A DNA stretch of 64,000 nt from Heterocephalus glaber (taxonomy: Eukaryota; Chordata; Mammalia; Rodentia; Bathyergidae), in assembly GCF_000247695.1 (NCBI RefSeq), contig NW_004624778.1, positions 15,744,183-15,808,182 of the forward strand. The letters are read 5' to 3'. The notes under the pieces were generated by a model. It saw only the letters and a program-made list of their open reading frames with translations, was not told the origin of the DNA and made no database searches. Shown here in pieces: positions 24,331 through 34,936 of the stretch. A program made the position numbers and the translations under genes. Numbering within the stretch: position 1 is the stretch's first letter; every line of letters begins with the position of its first letter.

Positions 24331-24690
24331 TGTTAATCTAAATAGATATTTATAAGTCATGGAGTTGGCCCTCTGTATCAAAGAAACAGAAAATTTCACA
24401 AAATCACAAAGAGCTGTGAGACAATATAAAATTATCTGCTCTTTATATGATGATGATCCCATAAGGAAAAGAGAGAGAAAACACAGGGAAATATTTGAAA
24501 AAGAGACATAAAATTATTTTTATTGACAAAATTTATTAAACTGAAGCCTTACAGATTTATAAGAACATGTTCTCTGAAGGAAAAACTGATAATAGGGTGG
24601 TCTGAAATGATAGACCTACTGGTAAGAAATGAACATGACAAGCATGCAGAAGTCTGAAATAAAGAAATAAAGACTCTATGCTATAAAATA
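24331..24690. other. Unique AT-rich sequence
   Basis: Nothing recognised. Confidence 0.45.
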
Positions 24691-25004
24691 CAGTTGACCC
24701 TCTATATCCAGGGGCTGTGCATCATGAATTCAAAATATTTTAAAAAATCTGTACAGAACATGAATAATTTTGTCATTGTTCCCTCAACAATACCTCGTAA
24801 CAGGTATTTACATACCATTAACTTTTTATTAGGTATTATAGGTCATATAGAGTTCATTTAGAGTATATGGGAGAATGTGCATGGGTTTTGCACAAATATC
24901 TTTGTATATCTTATATAAGGAGCTTAGGCATCTGAAGATTTTCATATCCTTCATGAGAGGCAGTTCCTGGAGCCAATCCTCTGAATATGCCAAGGAATGA
25001 TTAT
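24691..25004. mobile_element. Tigger/MER2-type DNA transposon remnant
   Basis: It begins ta-cagttgaccctctatatcc and ends tgccaaggaatgattata, which match the two decayed terminal inverted repeats of pogo/Tigger elements flanked by TA. The length of about 310 bp fits a non-autonomous copy with no transposase. Confidence 0.65.
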
Positions 25005-26599
25005 ATTTACTGTGTTCTTTAATCTCTTAATCCAGGAGGCAAAATATCAAGTTGCCCCTCAACTTCCTAGTGAAGAAACAGCAAACATAAATGATTAAAC
25101 TTCCCAGTGATGTTGAGCCACTGCAGACAAATTTGAGGCAGAGCAAGAGGGGACAATGTTCTGGTTCCTTCTGCCTATTCATTTCTAAGGTACCTAGTCT
25201 CATATGGTGGTGATGATAAGGGAGAGAGGTGATAAGGAAAGGGAGGGGAGGAGACAAAGTCAGTGGGTTCCTATAGGGTGTATAGAAGAAGGAAATGGGA
25301 CAAGGTGTATACATTTGTTATATGTACACTAATGCACTGGTAGTTATTGTACATTCCTAATTACAGTAAAAATTTAGAACCTCCTTAGAAGGCATATAGA
25401 ATTTCACTTAGTTTATATGTAACAAAATTAGGGTAATAATTCATACTACTCATTAAAAAGAGCAAACTGAAACATGTGATCATAATTCCAAGGACTTAAA
25501 TACAATTAGATGTCTCTAAAGGTGAGGTAAAAGAACATAAATATGTCCTGAAGCCTCCAGCCATCCTGTAAGAAACTCAAAGGTGGATTTGAGAGGCTAG
25601 ATAGTCAACTCCCTGATTGCTTTTCTTCTCCGACACCAAGAAGAACAAAAATTCAGCTCAGCAAAGTTCTACTGAACTTTTCCTATTTTGAGAGGATCCA
25701 AAGGTATAATTAAATATGATAACATCTGGCTCTAAAGTGTTCTTATATATTTATATTAAGGAAAAAATTAAACCTGTCTAATAAGAAAAGCTGGGAATGC
25801 TAACTAAAGACTAGTTTGCTGTATATGTCAGGGATTTTTTTGTCTGGGTGGCTACAATAATTATAACAGTAACTACAATTACTAGCAACTAGTATAATAC
25901 TGCATGCCATTTTATGTTCTAAATGCTTTTTGTATAGCACAAGTTTCATTCTTACAACAACCCTACAAGGTAACTAAAAATAGAGACTATGTTATTATGT
26001 AATAATAAAAACAAATAAGAAAGAGCCCTATAACCTCAGTGACTCAAAAAGCAAAACGTTTTATTTTTCCACCATATTATATGTCTATCAGAGATAGGCA
26101 GGGTATTTGCTCATCATAGTCTCTCAGGAACCCTGCCTGATGGAGCCTAATTTTAACGCATACCTCCATGATTGTGGAAAAGGAAAAGTGGATATGGAAA
26201 TTTGGGCACTTCTCAAAGCTTTCACCTGGAAACAGGTAAAATATATCACATGTCCTTGTTTTTTTTTTTATCAGCCAAAGAAAATTACATTGGCCTCACT
26301 CAACTTTATGAAGTTGGGGAAATATAATCCTATTATATGACCAGAGTGAAAAAAGAACTAGAAATATTGATGTTTACCTTTTAAATTTTTATGGATAATT
26401 TAAAATTGATCACAGTTCTTATATATCCTACTCAGTTTCTCCTAATTTTAACATCTTCTAAAAATCTTTAATAGAGACATTTATATTTTTAATGAAGCAA
26501 TGATATATTAAAACTGGACTTACCAATTTGTGTGCTTTTCATGACACTTGTTCTATTTAATTTTCCTACTTTAGATTTTTAAAAATTTTACATAATTCT
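25005..26599. other. Unique AT-rich sequence
   Basis: No gene. Positions 25860-25985 may be an ancient MIR/L2 scrap. A minus frame at 25027-25314 has no coding features. Confidence 0.4.
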
Positions 26600-27956
26600 A
26601 CATTTTTATTGGAAATTATATTTTTATTCTTTTTATTGGTTATACAGATTAATGGGTTTCATTTTGGCAGATTCCTACCACATGTATGTGACATACTTTG
26701 GTCATTTTCATATCCCCCCATCTTCCCTTGTCCCACCTTCCAAACCTACTTTCATATGTTTTTGAACTATGGTTCAATACATATAAATATATTATTCTAA
26801 ATTTCATCCTCCCATTACTCAACTTTATACCCCACTTCCCTTTTCACTTATTTCCTACCTCTTGACCAATAATAGTCTCTCCTTATTTTCTTATTATTAT
26901 ATTTAGATTTCACATATTAGGCAAAACACAGAATATTTGTCTTTCTGAGTCCAGTTTATTTCACTTGAAATGGTGATCTCCAAATTCATCGATTTTCCTG
27001 TAAAAAAATTCATTCTTCTTTATTGTTGAATAATATTCCACTATGTATGGATACATTTTCTTTATCCATTCATATGTTGATGGGCCCGAAGGCTGGGTCC
27101 ATATCTTGGCTGTTGTGAATTGTGACACAATAAACATTATATTGGGATCCCTGTTGTATGCTGACTTTAATTCCTTCAGGTACATACCAAGGAGTGGTAT
27201 GGCTGGATCAAACGGTAGGTCTATTTTTAGTTTTTTGAGGAACCTCCATACTGATTTCCATTAGTGGCTGCACTAATTTATATTCCCACCAGAAGTATAG
27301 AAATATTCCTTTTCCCCTGAATCCTTGCCAACATTTATTGATTTGTTTGTTTGTTTATTTTGCTTTGTTTTCTCTTGACAATGGCCATTTTGACTCGAGT
27401 GAGATGGAATCCCAATGTAGTTTTGATTTGCATGTCCCAAATGGCTAAAGATGTGGAATTTTTTTTATACATTTGTTGGCCATTTGTACTTTTCTTTTGA
27501 ACAATATCTGTTTAATTCATTTGTCTGTTTACTAATTGGGCTGTTTGATTTTTGGTGCTGAGTTTTTTCAGTTCCTTACTGGATAAGAATACTTTTCCAG
27601 TATTCTAGATAGTAATCCTTTTTGAAGAGTAGCTGCAATGCTTTTCTCTCATTTTGCTTGTTTGTTTCTTTGTTTTGGTAATGGGGTTCAAACTCAGGAC
27701 CTTGCACTTGTGAGGCAGGCAGCAGCACCACTGACCTAAATCCCTGGCCCCTACGTTTCTCTCATTTTGTGGGCTATCTCTCCACTCTGTTAGTTGTTTC
27801 TCTTGTTGAAACAGGAAATTTTTCATGTTTCTCTCCCTGTGTCTATGGCTTTAAGTGTTTACCCTATGTTTTCTTTTACTAGTTTCAAAGTTTCAGGTTT
27901 TTTGCCTCGGACTGTACTGATTTAGTGATATTTTCATTCCAATTATTGCACTTTAA
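26600..27956 (-). mobile_element. 5'-truncated L1, antisense, interrupted by a SINE
   Basis: The plus strand is the complement of L1 3' UTR and ORF2 C-terminus. It shows gaataatattccactatgta and catatgttgatgggcccgaa near 27030-27090, then tggtatggctggatcaaac, tgggaatcccatctcac-type sequence, and an upstream ORF2 region to about 27950. Minus-strand translation 27185-26961 contains SAYNRDPNIMFIVSQFTTAK and YVEYYSTIKK-like L1 ORF2 C-terminal sequence. Frames are broken. It looks older than the copies at 31.0 and 37.0 kb. Confidence 0.8.
27657..27755 (-). mobile_element. ID-type SINE nested in L1
   Basis: The antisense B box (ggggttcaaactcaggacc) and A-box side (ccactgacctaaatccctgg) are present. 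A perfect 14-base repeat, tttctctcattttg, at 27643-27656 and 27756-27769 flanks it, and L1 sequence resumes on the right. Confidence 0.92.
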
Positions 27957-27971
27957 AAAATTCTCCTAATT

Positions 27972-28059
27972 TAGGGCCAGGGATTTAGCTCAGTGGCACT
28001 GTGGCTGCCTAGTAAGCGCAAGGTCCTGAGTTTGATCCCCGGTACCAAAAAAAAAAAAA
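27972..28059 (+). mobile_element. ID-type SINE
   Basis: A sense-strand copy with A box gggatttagctcagtggc, B box gagtttgatcccc and a pure A tail. The flanks aattctcctaatt (27959-27971) and aattctcccaatt (28060-28072) differ at one of 13 bases and are the target-site duplication. Confidence 0.92.
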
Positions 28060-28099
28060 AATTCTCCCAATTCGTATAACTTTATTGATGGTATTAATT

Positions 28100-28390
28100 T
28101 AGCATGTGTTGTAGTCAAGGTTTGCAAGGGAATAGATTTAATACAGGACACAATTTATAGGGTTATTTTATAATAGTTACCCCAAAATTCAAATGCAGAG
28201 AAGTGCAAGAGAATAGCTGCACACTAGACCAAAGAATCCAACTGAGGGCCTGGATCCCAGCAATGTCCCACACAAGTCCAGCTGAAAGCCTAGAATCCAA
28301 GACAATCTCCTCCACAAGTCCAGCCAGTGGCCTAGAGCCCGCGGCAGTGTCTCATGCTGACTTTTGTGTTCTGAAAGTTTAAATTCCTTC
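28100..28390. repeat. Unidentified repeat with three ~41-bp modules
   Basis: Units starting at 28238, 28278 and 28320 share a cca(a/g)c(t/c) ... gcct(a/g)ga ... cacaagtcca pattern. The block is GC-richer than its neighbours. I do not recognise the family. It may be part of an old LTR or a local minisatellite. Confidence 0.5.
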
Positions 28391-28402
28391 TTTAATTTAG
28401 AG

Positions 28403-28600
28403 ATTTTTTTTCTGTATTGGGAATTGAACTAAGGACCCTCTCATGAAGCTATATCCCCACCCCTTTTTATTTTTTATTTTGATCCAAGTTCTCAGTCACT
28501 AAGTAGTTGCCCATGCTGGGTTCAAACTTGAAATACTCCTGCTTTAGCCTCCAGAAGTGCAGGGATTATAGGTGTGTGGCGCTGTACCTGGCTTTAGTTG
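28403..28600 (-). mobile_element. B1-dID composite SINE
   Basis: On the minus strand a B1-like monomer (complement of agcctccagaagtgcaggga near 28547) is followed by an ID-like 3' half (complement of tgtattgggaattgaactaa near 28413). The two are joined through A-rich sequence. This is the same architecture as the elements at 3.8 and 53.0 kb. Confidence 0.72.
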
Positions 28601-28704
28601 GGAGGATTTTTAAAAATATATGTTTGGTAGAAGAAGAAAAAAATAAGTAGTGTTCCATGGTTATTTCCAACCATGGCAGCAAAAGAATCACATAGAGTAA
28701 GATA

Positions 28705-28735
28705 TTTTTCTCACTCATGGTTTGAGTGAGAAAAA
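28705..28735. repeat. Perfect 13-bp inverted repeat (hairpin)
   Basis: tttttctcactca and tgagtgagaaaaa are exact complements around a 5-base loop tggtt. Confidence 0.9.
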
Positions 28736-29330
28736 GAGGAAAATTATGGGGCCTTTGAAAATGTGGGATCTGGGAACTGATCCCATAGCAGGTAGAAAGA
28801 GTAGGCAGGAAGACTATGAGTGAGGAAAGAATGTCTGTATTATAAGTCTGGGTAGAAAGAACCCTAGAAAAATATATAGAATTTCCTTTGCCCTAAGGTG
28901 TGTAGAAACTGCACAGGGGTGTCTATGCTTATTTTTCCTAGTCATAGAAAAGAAATGATGGAAATGATGGCAGACTTGAAGGAGCCATGTGATCAAGAAC
29001 ATGCACCATGTTGAGAGTGATCTGGTTGTAGCTACTTCCCAAAAGCAGCATTTTTTTCCCAGAGATGACTCATGAACAGATACACAAGAATACTTAGCTC
29101 TGTATGAGAACATAAAACCTAGAAGGAGTCATGAATCATAAGGACTTTGAACAAAAATTAAGTTGTAGTATTGAAAAAAAAGGAAGAATTTTTTTGAACA
29201 CAAGAATAATCAGGAGAACACGGTGAAAAAGAGTAATGAGATACAACTAATTCTACTATATAGTACAGTGTATTATGTAGCCTCTATATTAAAACAGATT
29301 AGTGTCATCACAGGACTATCTGTACACATC
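28736..29330. other. Unique sequence
   Basis: Nothing recognised. A 99-codon minus frame at 28814-29113 has no family features. Confidence 0.4.
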
Positions 29331-29990
29331 CAAGGAACAGAAAAATGTTCCATAAAATAGTCCCAATTGCATATAGAAATCTGGAATGCCATAAGAACAA
29401 TTCTGAATTGATAGGCAAAATTACAGATTTTATAATAAGTGGTTTTGATATAAGTAAATATTTATAATCAGGTTATCAAATTGTGTAGATTCCTTACATT
29501 GTAATCTAGAATAAATTCCAAATAGATTAGATATTTAAATGTGAACAAAAACAAAAATAAGAAAGAAAATATACAATTTCATATTCAAAGTTTTTAAAAA
29601 ATGACAAATGAGAACACAGTATTTGTAACAGATCACAGTGAAAGTTGTCATCCTAGTAATATAAAGAACTTCTAATCATAAGAAACATAATAATTACAGT
29701 TTTTAAAGGGGTCAAAAAATAAGCCATGGACAAATGACAGAAAATAAGGTTAAAACTGTCCTTCCATATACTAAGTTGTCCTTTCATATAAGATGTAAAT
29801 TGCCCTTCTAAAAGTAAGAAACGCAAATTTTCGAATATTTAAAAGGTGCAAAAATAAGCTATCAACAGATGACAGAATATAAGATGAAATTGTCCTTACA
29901 TATAAAAATATAACCAATCTCTCATATTAATACAAAATACCAATTTAAATATAAATTTTTAATTCTTCTAATGAGCAATAGTGCTTTAGT
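29331..29990 (+). mobile_element. Very old L1 fragment with a local duplication
   Basis: Decayed L1 ORF2-like text is visible (tataaagaacttctaatcat near 29660, then gccatggacaaatgacag). A segment beginning at 29713 recurs about 136 bases later at 29849, each reading caaaaa-taagc, then a gatgacag-like and a tgtccttncatata block. The assignment is tentative. Confidence 0.4.
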
Positions 29991-30261
29991 ATCACATCAC
30001 ACTTTCAGTGTAATCTCTTATAGCTCTTAATACAGTATATTATAGTATATTATAGACCTATATTATAGCTTGCAAACATGGATATTTAGGGTAGTTATTC
30101 CTCCCACACATTATCCACCATACCAAAGGCAAGATTGTGTTTTTCATTCTAGTACTTGTATAGTGTATTTACCTGATTTGTGCCTTTGAATGAAGCCCCA
30201 ATTCAAATATTTAGCATAATGAAAACCAGCTTCATTTATCCTGACTTTCTACTGAGCTCCA

Positions 30262-30510
30262 ACAGTATAGTGGGAAAATACAGAGCTCTGTGGTCAGGTT
30301 ATTTAGGTTCAGCTTCTGCATCTGCAACTTTTAGGTGTGTGACATTGGGCAGGTCGTTTATTTTCTCTGTGTTTTTATTTCTGTTAAATAATGATATATA
30401 TGAAAATAGCAACCTACCAGGAGGATTTTTATGAGAAATAAATTATTTATTACATATAAAACTCTCACAATAGTATCAGCTTGTAAGTTTAAGTGCTATA
30501 TAAATATTTT
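30262..30510 (+). mobile_element. MIR, near full length
   Basis: Ordered MIR landmarks: agctctgtggtcaggttatt, tgtgtgacattgggcaggtc, a ctctgtgtttttatttctgtt block and a 3' gctatataaatatt. It is ancient but well laid out. Confidence 0.7.
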
Positions 30511-31025
30511 CCATTCTTTTAAATCAGGGAAATAGCATGCCTTTTCAACCCAAAGATGGCAACCCAAACAGACTGGAAAATATCAGGAAATAATGATTAA
30601 AGGAAATAGGCTGAGTGATGACGTGGGTGAAGGGATCTGATTTTTACCTGCTTACTTCTAATAATAAGTTATAAAAGCAATTAATTTTCCACATTAGGGC
30701 GACGAGTTTTGTAGCTTTCTTCCTTTCTAGAGTTTAGACAATACTGATTTTCCCACTGTTTCCTTATAAGCTTAGAGATTCAAGCCACATGTTATTTTGA
30801 TAGGCAAGTTTCTAAGCATTTCAAATCATATATCTGAGTAATTCAGAGAAAATGTTGGGTTAATTAGGATCATGTGCAGTAACTTAGAATTTGTCCCCTT
30901 GCTACACAACACCTGTTGAGTATCATTCTTTGGCTGAATTTTGGGGAAGCAAATGCTGATCCTTGTATTCTTCCAAGGAATGGCTGGAGCATATGGCTAC
31001 AACTTCCCTAAAATTTTTTCCTCTC
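30511..31025. other. Unique sequence
   Basis: Nothing recognised. Confidence 0.45.
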
Positions 31026-31619
31026 AAAAATAATAGCATCAGGAGGATAAGTTAGGTAGAACTCTCAAAGACCTTGGCATAAAAGACTTTATGAACAAAT
31101 CCTCAGTAGCACAGGAACTAGCACAAAGAATCAACAACTGGGATCTCATCTTTTTAAAAAGCTTCTGCACTGCAAGAGAAACCACCAACAGAGCTAAGAG
31201 ACAACCTAAAATGTGGAAACAAAAATTTATCAGCTGTTCCTCAGACAAAGGTCTGCTATCTAGAATATATAGAGAACTCAAAAAAATCATACCCCCCAAA
31301 TATAAAGACCCAATTCAAAAATGGGTATCTGAAATGCACAGACATTTCTCAGACAAAGAAGTAAAAGCAGCACATAAATATATGAAAAAATGTTCAATAT
31401 CACTGGTCATTTGAGAGATGCAGATGAAATCAACACTGAGATTCCACCTCACACTAGAAAGAATGGCTGCTATCAAGAAATCAACCAACAACAAATGCTG
31501 GTGGGGTTGTGGGGAGAAAGGAACCCTTCTTCATTGTTGGTGGGAGTGCAGACTGGTGCAGCCACTGTGAAAATCAGTATGGAGATACCTCAAAAACTAG
31601 GATTGGAAGTCCCATTTGA

Positions 31620-31743
31620 GGGCCAGGGATTTAGCTCAGTGGTTCCAGGACCTGACTCCCAAGCACAAGGTCCTGAGTTCAATCCCCAGTACCAAAAACA
31701 AAAACAAAAACAAAAACAAAAAAAAAAAAGGAAGAAGAAGAAA
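31620..31743 (+). mobile_element. ID-type SINE nested in the L1
   Basis: A box gggatttagctcagtggtt, B box gagttcaatcccc, and an unusual (CAAAAA)n tail ending in a (GAA)n run. The 13-base duplication aagtcccatttga at 31607-31619 and 31744-31756 is L1 ORF2 sequence, proving insertion after the L1. Confidence 0.95.
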
Positions 31744-32208
31744 AAGTCCCATTTGACCCAGCTATCCTTCTCCTGGGCATCTTTCCAAAAGAATTAAAAG
31801 AATCATACCACAGCGATATATACGTACCCATGTTTATAGTGGCACAGTTTGTAATAGCTAAAGCTTGCAAACAGCCCAGTTGCCCATCATCTGGAGACTG
31901 GATAAAGAAGATGTGGGTTTTCTATAAAACAGAGTACTACTCAGCCATACTAGAGTCATTTATAGCTAAATGGATGCACATTGAGGCCATACTCTCAAGT
32001 GAAATAAATAAGACACACATATAAATATTGAGTAGTTTATCTGGTGTGAAAAACTAAAAGTGTAAATAAGGTTCAAAATGTATAATTGATAATGTGAAAT
32101 AGGAAAAAAGGTCCAAAGGAGTATGGGAAGTGGGAGGGGTAAGAAAAAGGAAAGAAGGGGAAAGAAAAAATGTAAGAAAAGGAAAAACTGGAAACAAAGC
32201 CTTTATAA

Positions 32209-32255
32209 ATAGGGAAGGGTGGAGGGGGTGAAGGGAGGGGAGGGGAATGGGGAAA
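32209..32255 (+). repeat. G-rich polypurine tract of L1 3' UTR
   Basis: Seven or more G runs of three to five bases lie within 45 bases. Equivalent tracts occur in the L1 tails at about 37608-37645 and 48731-48770. Such L1 tracts are known to be able to form G-quadruplexes. Folding here is inferred from run spacing. Confidence 0.7.
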
Positions 32256-32484
32256 AAATAAGAACCAAGATACATCATGTAAAGGTACAAGATCCCAATG
32301 ATGAATGTAACTATATTGTATGCCTAAAATGTACCAATAAACTTAATAAAAAAATAATAGCAGCAATATAATAATAGTATTACTTGGCATGAAATACTAA
32401 TGTTTCTTAAACATATATAAAGTATGATTAGAGGTATATTTAGAAAATATAATTTTTATTACTGCTCACTATGTATTACTATTA

Positions 32485-33040
32485 ATTGTGATATGTCAGC
32501 ACGACAGGATTAAGAAATGCCTAGCAGGATTAGTAAAGTACAGGTCAAGGTGTATCTGTGATGTGTTTCTAGAGATGAGTGGCATGTATGCCAGCAAACT
32601 GAGGAAGGAAGACACACACCGGTTGTGGGTTGCCCAAAACAATAAGCTTGTACCCTGGATGGAGTGAAAAAGGGAAAGAAAAAGAAAATTGGTGCCTTTT
32701 TGAAGAGCTCCAGGCTGCTGAATGAGTGTCTTTTCCTGTCATTGGCTTTGGACACCAGTCTCCAGTTCATTCATCCTTCCAATGCCGACTCACACTTTGG
32801 GTTCTTGCTTGGGCTTTGCTGCCTTGGGCTTTGCTGCCTTCTTGATCTCTCTTGATCTGTGTCTTCCATATGTTCTTGGACTGAATGGCTACTGGATCAT
32901 CCAGCTCTCTAGTGTTCAGATGACCATCATGAACTTCCCTGGTTCTGATCCTGTAAGCCTACCAAATAAATCCCCTTACATAATCACACACATATTTTTA
33001 TTGATTCCATTTCTGTAGAGAACACTCACCAATAAAGATT
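32485..33040 (+). mobile_element. 5' LTR-like segment of an ERVL-MaLR-type element
   Basis: It starts near caggattaagaaatgcctag and has a ggcatgtatgccagcaaact block. It holds a 15-base perfect tandem, ttgggctttgctgcc, at 32809-32838. The end carries an AATAAA-like signal and a tctgtagagaacactca block resembling the conserved LTR 3' end. Short overlapping frames here are not genes. The family name is inferred. Confidence 0.6.
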
Positions 33041-34540
33041 TTGGTACCAGAACTGGGTTCATTGCTGTGATTATACCGGACTATAGTTTAGAAGCCTTTG
33101 GAACTGGTTTGTAGGAGGAATTTGGAAAAGTTTGAAGATGTGGCCTAGAGAAGCCATAGAATGATATAAGCAAAGACTGATCAGTGATTCTGTTAAGAGC
33201 TCAGAAGATCAGAATGCTGCTAGGCATGTGGACAGTAAAGCTTAGAGAGGTATCAGTTGAGAATAAGGAGTCCATCCATTGCCAGTTGGACTAGAGCCTA
33301 TGTGTGTTACATTGTGGCAGAAAATTTGTTTACCTTTTTCCCATGTTTTGAGATTTGGGAGGAGACTGGGATTAAGAGCAGTAAACTGATTAATCTAGTG
33401 GAGGGATTTTAAAAATAGCCAAACATTTGGGCTGTGACATGAATTATGCTGGCTACTTTTATCCAGATTTATAGCGAGAATGAGGAGCAAATGCCAGAAA
33501 GAAAAATTTTGAAAACCTTAAATTTTGGCCCAGAAGAAATTAAATGTAATCCTGAGATCCAAAGAGGTATGGCTATTGAAGAGATTAGCACCACTGAAAA
33601 GAAACTGAGTACTTTATACAGGAACAAGAACAAATATACCTTCAGGGTATCTCAGAAATTAGCAAAGACCTCGTCCATCACAAGCTCAAAGGTACAAAAG
33701 TGTAAACCTTTTATTGGAGAATAGAGCCCTTGAGCTACCTCTTAGAGAAGGGCTGCATAGGGAATTTATTCCCTGGGATTTATTTCACTGTGCTTGACCA
33801 TCTAAGTACTAAAAGGCTACTGCAGTCATTGTCCTAGGGGGCCTAGCTACTGCTCCTACTAACAGCAGATTTTAGCCCCATCCACACAATGCTAGTTTTA
33901 CCATACTGGCATGAAGAACACAAGAGTTGAGGGTTCAAAGAGGCTTCTATAATTGCAAAGAAAAGCCTTGAGTCCAGGCAAGGATTCCCTGAGAAGGCAA
34001 ATTCTGAAGCTATGGAAATGAAGTAAAAAATGCACTGGAGGCCGCTGGGAGTTTGAGATGCTAGGAATGTGGGTGCCATGTTGAGGAAAGCTGCATGCCA
34101 TGAGAGTAGCCAGTCCAAGAGAAAGGCCATGCATTCTGTAATGAGCAAGGCCATAGATGTGGGGCTGCCCAAGCCCTTTGGAACTCACATCTCACCAACA
34201 CATGCACTGGATCCTGGACATGTAGCTATAACACTTACTGTTTGCCCTTCTGGTTTTCAGTCTTTCTTTGGTCTGATTCTTTTTTGTCTATTCTTTACAT
34301 TTGGAATGGGAAATTTACCCTGTGCCATTATACCTTGGGATTATTTAACTTGTTTTTCATTTTTACAAGGGTTCACAGATAGGTGTTTTCCTTTAATCTC
34401 AGAGGAGACATGGACTTGAGTTTTTTTTTTTTTTTTATCAAAGCTAGAACTGCTGAGACTGTGGGAAAGGAGGCCATGCTGAGGATTGCTTTAAGTTTTA
34501 TGCATAATAACTGTATCCTTGTGTTTATTTGGAGATTAAG
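33041..34540 (+). mobile_element. ERVL-MaLR-type internal region (decayed)
   Basis: It opens with ttttggtaccagaactgggt, matching the tRNA-Leu-type primer-binding site of ERVL elements, immediately after the LTR end. Later blocks (gtgggtgccatgttgaggaa near 34069, ggccatgcattctgtaatga near 34124, tggttttcagtctttctttgg near 34250) follow the order known for MaLR internal regions, which lack gag-pol coding. Frames such as 33446-33724 and 34069-34419 are chance frames in this remnant. Confidence 0.65.
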
Positions 34541-34936
34541 TACGATTTAAGGAGTTGTATTTGGGTATCAAGTTGACAAAGTGTGAGATGTGAAGTTCAA
34601 GGTGGAGTGTCAATTTGGTTGGCTTTGGTATCTGTCTGAAAGACTGGTGTAGCACGCTTCTGAGTGTGTCTGGGTAGGTCATGGAGATGTGACCTTGAGG
34701 TCTATATCTGGTCCTTCACCCCTTGGCCCCTGGTGTTGCTCCCCTGCTCTGATTCTTGGCCATCAAGAACTAGGAAGCTTTGCTCTATTATGCCCTTTTT
34801 CATGTTGTTCTTGTCTTGGAGACTGTCAACCATGTACTAAATTCCCTAAAACCATGAGCTAAAGTAAACCTCTCCTCTTTCAAGTCTTGAGTGTCAGGTA
34901 TTGTGTTCCAGCAATAAGAAAGCTGACCAAGACCCT
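34541..34936 (+). mobile_element. 3' LTR-like segment (MaLR-type)
   Basis: It ends with accatgagctaaagtaaacc, a tcaggtattgtgttccagca block and aagctgaccaag, a layout typical of MaLR LTR 3' ends. It does not visibly match the LTR at 32485-33040, so the two may belong to different insertions or subfamilies. Confidence 0.55.

Larger units (their letters stand above)
31039..32349 (+). mobile_element. 5'-truncated L1 with ORF2 C-terminus, flanked by target-site duplications
   Basis: The insertion is bounded by a perfect 13-base repeat, aaaaataatagca, at 31026-31038 and 32350-32362. The frame from 31091 gives ORF2 C-terminal sequence (ELAQRINNWDLIFLKSF, then SKGLLSRIY-like). It is cut by a stop at 31412-31414 where related L1s keep arginine, probably a CGA-to-TGA change. 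Downstream, near 31495-31555, the CCHC knuckle C-x3-C-x7-H-x4-C is readable (tgctggtggggttgtgg start). The 3' UTR holds a G-rich purine tract at 32120-32260 and an AATAAA near 32336. A SINE splits ORF2 at 31620-31743. Dead on arrival: no 5' UTR, ORF1 or endonuclease. Confidence 0.93.

Noticed and set aside
31091..31414. 107-codon frame resembling a reverse transcriptase C-terminal region as a possible gene
   Set aside because: It is the ORF2 tail of a 5'-truncated L1 with target-site duplications, a stop and a SINE inside it. It is not a host gene.
31390..31797. 135-codon frame ending in a QKQKQKKKRKKKKK-like run
   Set aside because: It is out of frame with ORF2 and runs through the SINE and its (CAAAAA)n tail, so the lysine/glutamine run is translated tail.
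34069..34419. 116-codon frame and antisense frames at 33843-34188
   Set aside because: They lie within the decayed ERVL-MaLR internal region, which is not protein-coding in this family.
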